Shown piece by piece: positions 60,409 through 64,000 of a stretch of DNA of 64,000 bases. The notes beneath the pieces are model-generated. The model was not told the origin of the DNA and searched no databases. It worked only from the letters and a program-made list of their open reading frames with translations. The stretch's first letter is position 1; every line of letters begins with the position of its first letter. The stretch is from Lachnospiraceae bacterium (GTDB taxonomy: Bacteria > Bacillota > Clostridia > Lachnospirales > Lachnospiraceae): NCBI GenBank assembly GCA_022510745.1, contig JAFLSY010000004.1:124001-188000 (forward strand), read 5' to 3'. Made by a program: the position numbers and the translations under genes.

Positions 60409-61251
60409 ATGGAAGAAAAATGGACAACCGTATTACAACCGAAGAAAAAGTGGCTGGATCTCAATATCCGGGAACTGTTTTCCTATAAGGATCTGATATT
60501 TCTGTTTGTAAAACGCAATTATGTGACCAAATATAAGCAGACGATCTTAGGACCCCTGTGGCTGGTGATCAGCCCTCTTTTGACAACTCTGATGTTCGTG
60601 CTCGTGTTCGGGAATATTGCCGGACTTTCCACAGATGGCGCACCGCAGATGGCATTTTACATGGCAGGTAATCTCGTATGGGCTTATTTTGCCTATTGTG
60701 TGAATCAGACCTCCAATACCTTTGTTCAGAATGCGGGGGTTTTCGGAAAGGTCTATTTTCCCCGTATGGTGGTGCCAATCTCCACTGTACTGACCGGACT
60801 GTTGGATTTTTTCATTCAGTTTTTGCTGCTGGGAATCATTCTGGTGATCTATGCCATATCGGGAACGGCGATAGCTATCAATGTATGGGCGCTGACCACG
60901 CCGATTTTGGTATTGCAGCTTGCGCTGCTGGGATTGGGCGTAGGGATTATTGTATCCTCTCTTACCACTAAATACCGTGACTTGACAATCTTAGTAACCT
61001 TCGGCGTGCAGTTATGGATGTATGCCAGTCCGGTGGTCTATGCTGTCGGACAAATACCGGAACGCTATCACTTTATATATCTGTTAAATCCGGTAGCCCC
61101 TGTTATCACTATCTTCCGATATGCATTCTTAGGAACGGGTTATGTGCCCCTGCTTTCGTGGGGCATTAGCTGGATTACCACGATTGTGGTAGTGACCATA
61201 GGATTTATGTTATTTAGCCGGATAGAAAAAACTTTTATGGATACCGTATAA
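60409..61251 (+). CDS. wzm: ABC-2 type polysaccharide export permease (Wzm/TagG-like)
   Basis: 280 residues with six spans. FVKRNYVTKYKQTILGPLWLVISP near the N-terminus and LTGLLDFFIQFLLL plus a TTKYRDLTILV loop are typical of Wzm/RfbD/TagG. It forms the membrane channel that exports a finished lipid-linked glycan and pairs with the ATPase 13 bases downstream. A chain exported this way is made whole in the cytoplasm, unlike one assembled by the EpsG or Wzy-like polymerases. Confidence 0.93.
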   Translation: MEEKWTTVLQPKKKWLDLNIRELFSYKDLIFLFVKRNYVTKYKQTILGPLWLVISPLLTTLMFVLVFGNIAGLSTDGAPQMAFYMAGNLVWAYFAYCVNQTSNTFVQNAGVFGKVYFPRMVVPISTVLTGLLDFFIQFLLLGIILVIYAISGTAIAINVWALTTPILVLQLALLGLGVGIIVSSLTTKYRDLTILVTFGVQLWMYASPVVYAVGQIPERYHFIYLLNPVAPVITIFRYAFLGTGYVPLLSWGISWITTIVVVTIGFMLFSRIEKTFMDTV

Positions 61252-61264
61252 GCAGAGGAATAAA

Positions 61265-62542
61265 ATGCAGGAAACCGTAATTAAAATCGACAATTTAAAA
61301 AAACGTTATCGGCTGGGATTGATCGGCAGCGGAACCCTGACGGAAGATCTTCAAAGCTGGTGGGCGCGGGTGTGCAAGAAAGAGGATCCTAATATAAAGA
61401 TTGGCACTCAGATTTCCGATGCCAAGGGGTTTTGGGCATTAAATGGGATCAATCTGGAAGTGAAGCGGGGAGAAACCTTAGGAATTATCGGCGCTAACGG
61501 TGCAGGGAAGTCCACCCTTTTAAAAATCTTGTCCAGAGTCACTGCACCTACAGAGGGAGAGGTGCGGATTAAGGGACGAATCTCCAGTATGCTGGAGGTG
61601 GGTACCGGCTTTCATGGAGAACTGACCGGCAGGGAAAACATTTATTTAAACGGTGCTATCTTAGGTATGAGCCGTAAAGAAGTGGATAAAAAAATAGAAG
61701 ACATTATTGAATTTTCCGAATGCCGTAAGTTTATTGATACGCCTGTAAAGAGATATTCCTCCGGCATGTATGTGAAGTTGGCCTTTGCCGTGGCGGCACA
61801 CCTGGATTCCGAGATTCTGGTCATGGATGAAGTGCTGGCGGTAGGCGATATGAAATTTCAGGAAAAATGCCTGGGGAAAATGGGAGATGTGGCGGATAAA
61901 GAGGGCAGGACGGTCCTGTATGTCAGCCATAACATGAGTACTATCCAGCAGTTATGCAGCCGCTGTATTGTTCTGGATAAAGGCCGGATCATCTATGACG
62001 GCAATGTGGAGGAAGCAATCCGCATCTATATGGGAACGGTGGAGCAATCCCCTGTAAAGATCGATCTGGCAGGACTGTCCCGTTCGGAGGAGCATGCGGG
62101 CAGGGTTGCCTTCATGCAGGAGCTGGAGCTTTTGGATAAACAGGATAGTGTATGCGCACGCAACGAAAAGTTGAATTTTCGCCTGCGCTATACTGTGGAG
62201 CAGGAAAATTTACAGATGTATATCCGGATCATCCTTCGTTATGCGGATGGCACACCGGTCAGCATGGTCACTACGGGCGAAACCTTTTCCGGCAGGGTGG
62301 GAAAGGAAGAAAAGGTGGTGTTTTCCTTGGATACTGAGTATATTGTGCCGGGAAAATACACCATGAGCATTATTCTGTATGAAGTAAACCAGTTTGGTAC
62401 CTACAGGAACTGTGACGGAGTTAAGGACGCTTACTGTTTTGAAATCCAAGAGGATAAGGAATACGCACATAAGATGGATTGGAGTCATAGATATTGGGGA
62501 CACGTAGCACTAAAAGAATTGGAAGTCATTTCAAGATCATAA
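61265..62542 (+). CDS. wzt: ABC polysaccharide export ATPase with C-terminal binding domain (Wzt-like)
   Basis: 425 residues. Walker A GANGAGKST near 76, YSSGMYVKLAFAVAAH as signature, and ILVMDEVLAVGD as Walker B. Residues about 255-425 form an added beta-rich domain as in Wzt of E. coli O9a, which binds a modified chain end before export. So the exported glycan probably has a terminal cap, perhaps a methyl group or a special sugar made in this locus. The following gene starts inside its end. Confidence 0.93.
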   Translation: MQETVIKIDNLKKRYRLGLIGSGTLTEDLQSWWARVCKKEDPNIKIGTQISDAKGFWALNGINLEVKRGETLGIIGANGAGKSTLLKILSRVTAPTEGEVRIKGRISSMLEVGTGFHGELTGRENIYLNGAILGMSRKEVDKKIEDIIEFSECRKFIDTPVKRYSSGMYVKLAFAVAAHLDSEILVMDEVLAVGDMKFQEKCLGKMGDVADKEGRTVLYVSHNMSTIQQLCSRCIVLDKGRIIYDGNVEEAIRIYMGTVEQSPVKIDLAGLSRSEEHAGRVAFMQELELLDKQDSVCARNEKLNFRLRYTVEQENLQMYIRIILRYADGTPVSMVTTGETFSGRVGKEEKVVFSLDTEYIVPGKYTMSIILYEVNQFGTYRNCDGVKDAYCFEIQEDKEYAHKMDWSHRYWGHVALKELEVISRS

Positions 62543-63348
62543 TGGCAGGCATTCTTCTGCTTCTGGCGGCAGTTCTGGCAGCAGGAGTGTTTTTTCTGCG
62601 CAGACCCGTTGTTAAAAAAGCACATATCAGTGTTGATGACGCGACAATGATCTTTCAGAATATCTGCCTGAATGAATATGACAGTATTTTTGACAACCCT
62701 ATTCTGGGAAAGCTGAAAGAACTGCATGATCAGTATGGAATCCGGGTGACCCTATATGTGTATTATGAACTGGAGGAGTTTTCTCTGGCGGATATGTCCT
62801 TGGATTATCGAAATGAATTCGAAGAGAATGCGGATTGGCTGAGAATTGGTTTTCATAGCGATACAGAAGAATATAGTGATTTACAGGAAGCATCCATAGG
62901 GGATTTTATGAAAGCATATGCCCGGACGCAGGAGGCGATAAGGGAGTTTGCAGGAGACGCTTCCATAACAAAGGTCCTTCGACTGCATTATTGGTATGCC
63001 ACCTCAAATATGGTGGATTTTTTACATACACAGGGTATTGAGGGGCTTTTATGCAGTGATAAAAAAGAGCCAAGCTACGATTTAACCATAGAAGAGTCCA
63101 AGAGGCTTTATGCATCCAGGGACGGTACCTGTGAAAAAAATGAGATGACTTATTATGCCACGGATATTCGTTTGGAGAATGCGGAAAATGTAGAAGCGGT
63201 GCTGGAGGAACATAGAAAGGATCGGATTATCGTGGTTTTTACCCATGCATGGTGTTTTATGGAAAATGGCGATAAGCTGGAAGAAGTAGTGAGAGCGCTT
63301 TCAGAAGCCGGTTATTCTTTTGAGTGGCTGGAAGGCGATGAAGAATAA
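62494..63348 (+). CDS. Membrane-anchored polysaccharide deacetylase-like protein
   Basis: 284 residues if it begins at TTG 62494, which has GGAG (62481-62484) 9 bases upstream; ATG 62542 is in frame but lacks a good site and would remove the basic residues before the anchor. One hydrophobic anchor (about 17-35) precedes an external domain with HISVDDAT, RIGFHSDTEEY and VVFTHAWCF, a deacetylase-like metal set. It overlaps wzt by 49 bases. Outer-face N-deacetylation of the exported glycan is likely. It is the only one of the three deacetylase-like proteins with an anchor. Confidence 0.72.
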   Translation: MGTRSTKRIGSHFKIIMAGILLLLAAVLAAGVFFLRRPVVKKAHISVDDATMIFQNICLNEYDSIFDNPILGKLKELHDQYGIRVTLYVYYELEEFSLADMSLDYRNEFEENADWLRIGFHSDTEEYSDLQEASIGDFMKAYARTQEAIREFAGDASITKVLRLHYWYATSNMVDFLHTQGIEGLLCSDKKEPSYDLTIEESKRLYASRDGTCEKNEMTYYATDIRLENAENVEAVLEEHRKDRIIVVFTHAWCFMENGDKLEEVVRALSEAGYSFEWLEGDEE

Positions 63349-63365
63349 AGAGGGATATTGTGAGG

Positions 63366-64000
63366 ATGATCAAGCGCGCAACGGCGATATTTTGGAATCG
63401 TGTATGTTATCCGCTGTACTGCGTTACCATAAAGGCGGTGCGGGACAAGCACAGGGTACGGGAGAAATACAGCATACAAAGAGGACGACTCAATGTAGTT
63501 ATTTTTGGCAGTCCTAACCATGGTAATCTGGGAGATTATGCTATTTTGGAAGCAGAAAAGAAATTGTTGGCAAAGCTGCTTCCGAAAGCGAATCTGTTTG
63601 ATGTCAATATGACGGATTTTGCCCATGAAATAAAGGCATTACGCAGTCTGCTAACCAAAAAAGATCTGCTATTTTTAACCGGTGGCGGAAATTTGGGAAA
63701 TCAGTATCCGGATGATGAAGAGATTCGGCGCAGGGTAATACAGTGTTTTCCTTATAATAAAATTCTTTTGTTTCCGCAGACCATGTATTTTACTAAGGAT
63801 GAAGCGGGCAAGAAGGAACGGGAAAAGACAGCGGTTATCTATAACAATCATAAGAAACTTTGGCTGGCAGCAAGAGACGAATACTCTTATGAAGAAATGC
63901 GAAAGATTTTTCGGGGAAAGGTCACTCTGCTGCCGGATGTGGTGTTGACTTTAAGCTATCTACGGCGATATGAAAGAAAAGGAGCGCTGTTACTCTTACG
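63366..64000 (+). CDS. Polysaccharide pyruvyl transferase family protein (start only)
   Basis: Open to the window end: 211 complete codons. After a basic N-terminus, VVIFGSPNHGNLGDYAILEAEK shows the GNxGD start of the family (CsaB/WcaK-like), FLTGGGNLGNQ is the second glycine motif, and LLFPQTMYF the third. These enzymes add a pyruvate ketal from PEP to a sugar, which in Gram-positive walls can anchor S-layer proteins. I use ATG 63366; an in-frame GTG at 63360 is possible. The cluster continues past the window. Confidence 0.82.
   Translation, partial: MIKRATAIFWNRVCYPLYCVTIKAVRDKHRVREKYSIQRGRLNVVIFGSPNHGNLGDYAILEAEKKLLAKLLPKANLFDVNMTDFAHEIKALRSLLTKKDLLFLTGGGNLGNQYPDDEEIRRRVIQCFPYNKILLFPQTMYFTKDEAGKKEREKTAVIYNNHKKLWLAARDEYSYEEMRKIFRGKVTLLPDVVLTLSYLRRYERKGALLLL

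Noticed and set aside
63320..63517. 65-codon + frame between the deacetylase-like and pyruvyl transferase genes
   Set aside because: It overlaps both the end of the deacetylase-like gene and the N-terminus of the pyruvyl transferase; the latter has the family motifs in another frame.
1..64000. Mobile elements, CRISPR arrays, tRNA genes
   Set aside because: No transposase motifs, no regularly spaced repeats and no tRNA-like segment were noticed on reading; the gaps between genes are too short to hide large elements.

Overview
The window reads as one continuous, one-directional glycan-assembly locus from a low-to-middling GC Firmicute, most likely a Lachnospiraceae-type Clostridium. The grounds are protein style, strong GGAG-type ribosome binding sites, Gram-positive wall genes (LCP-family ligase, EpsG, TupA-like ATP-grasp, MBOAT/SGNH pair) and extended -10 promoters with a TRTG element. 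I count 56 protein-coding genes, all on the + strand. The first and last are cut by the window ends. Gaps are mostly under 60 bases, many genes overlap by 4 to 38 bases, and no gap reaches 300 bases. I see no tRNA, rRNA, insertion sequence, CRISPR array or clear pseudogene.

Layout. 1-2.3 kb: end of an LCP-type wall-polymer ligase, a terminator, then glmS (glucosamine-6-phosphate supply). 2.3-9.6 kb: a Wzz-like chain-length protein with a degenerate kinase domain, an EpsG-like polymerase and a run of GT2/GT4 glycosyltransferases. 9.6-23.3 kb: a nonulosonate (pseudaminic acid) block with pseF, a pseI-pseH-like fusion, pseG and pseC, plus a GT52 sialyltransferase-like enzyme, an ABC flippase, an acyltransferase-3 and large membrane proteins. 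pseB is not in the window. 25.1-31.0 kb: a six-gene acyl cassette (FkbH-type HAD loader, acyl carrier protein, MBOAT, SGNH-like anchor protein, MaoC-like hydratase, SDR ketoreductase) that looks built to make an ACP-bound hydroxyacyl group and put it on an exported glycan. 31.0-38.8 kb: an O-antigen-ligase/Wzy-like polymerase and a Pgl-like initiation module (WbpM/PglF-type 4,6-dehydratase, methyltransferase, phosphoglycosyl transferase, SDR reductase/epimerase, PglA-like GT4).

38.8-54.5 kb: a UDP-HexNAc 6-dehydrogenase and 4-epimerase pair (UDP-HexNAc-uronic acid), a formyltransferase, two deacetylase-like proteins, GT4 enzymes, a FemAB-like GNAT, and the row DUF362, ATP-grasp, AsnB-like amidotransferase, TupA-like ATP-grasp, which suggests uronamide or aminoacyl decoration. 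54.5-60.4 kb: more GTs, including a GT11 alpha-1,2-fucosyltransferase directly followed by a GT6 enzyme, the pair needed for an ABO blood-group-like epitope. 60.4-64 kb: a Wzm/Wzt-type exporter with a C-terminal substrate-binding domain, an exported deacetylase-like protein and the start of a pyruvyl transferase.

Together these genes appear to make, decorate, export and attach one or more complex surface polysaccharides. Several internal promoters (TTGAxx-N17-TATAxT, most with TRTG) stand before functional modules, suggesting the locus is transcribed as stacked cassettes rather than from one start. Function calls rest on motifs and family knowledge read by eye; no database search was run.
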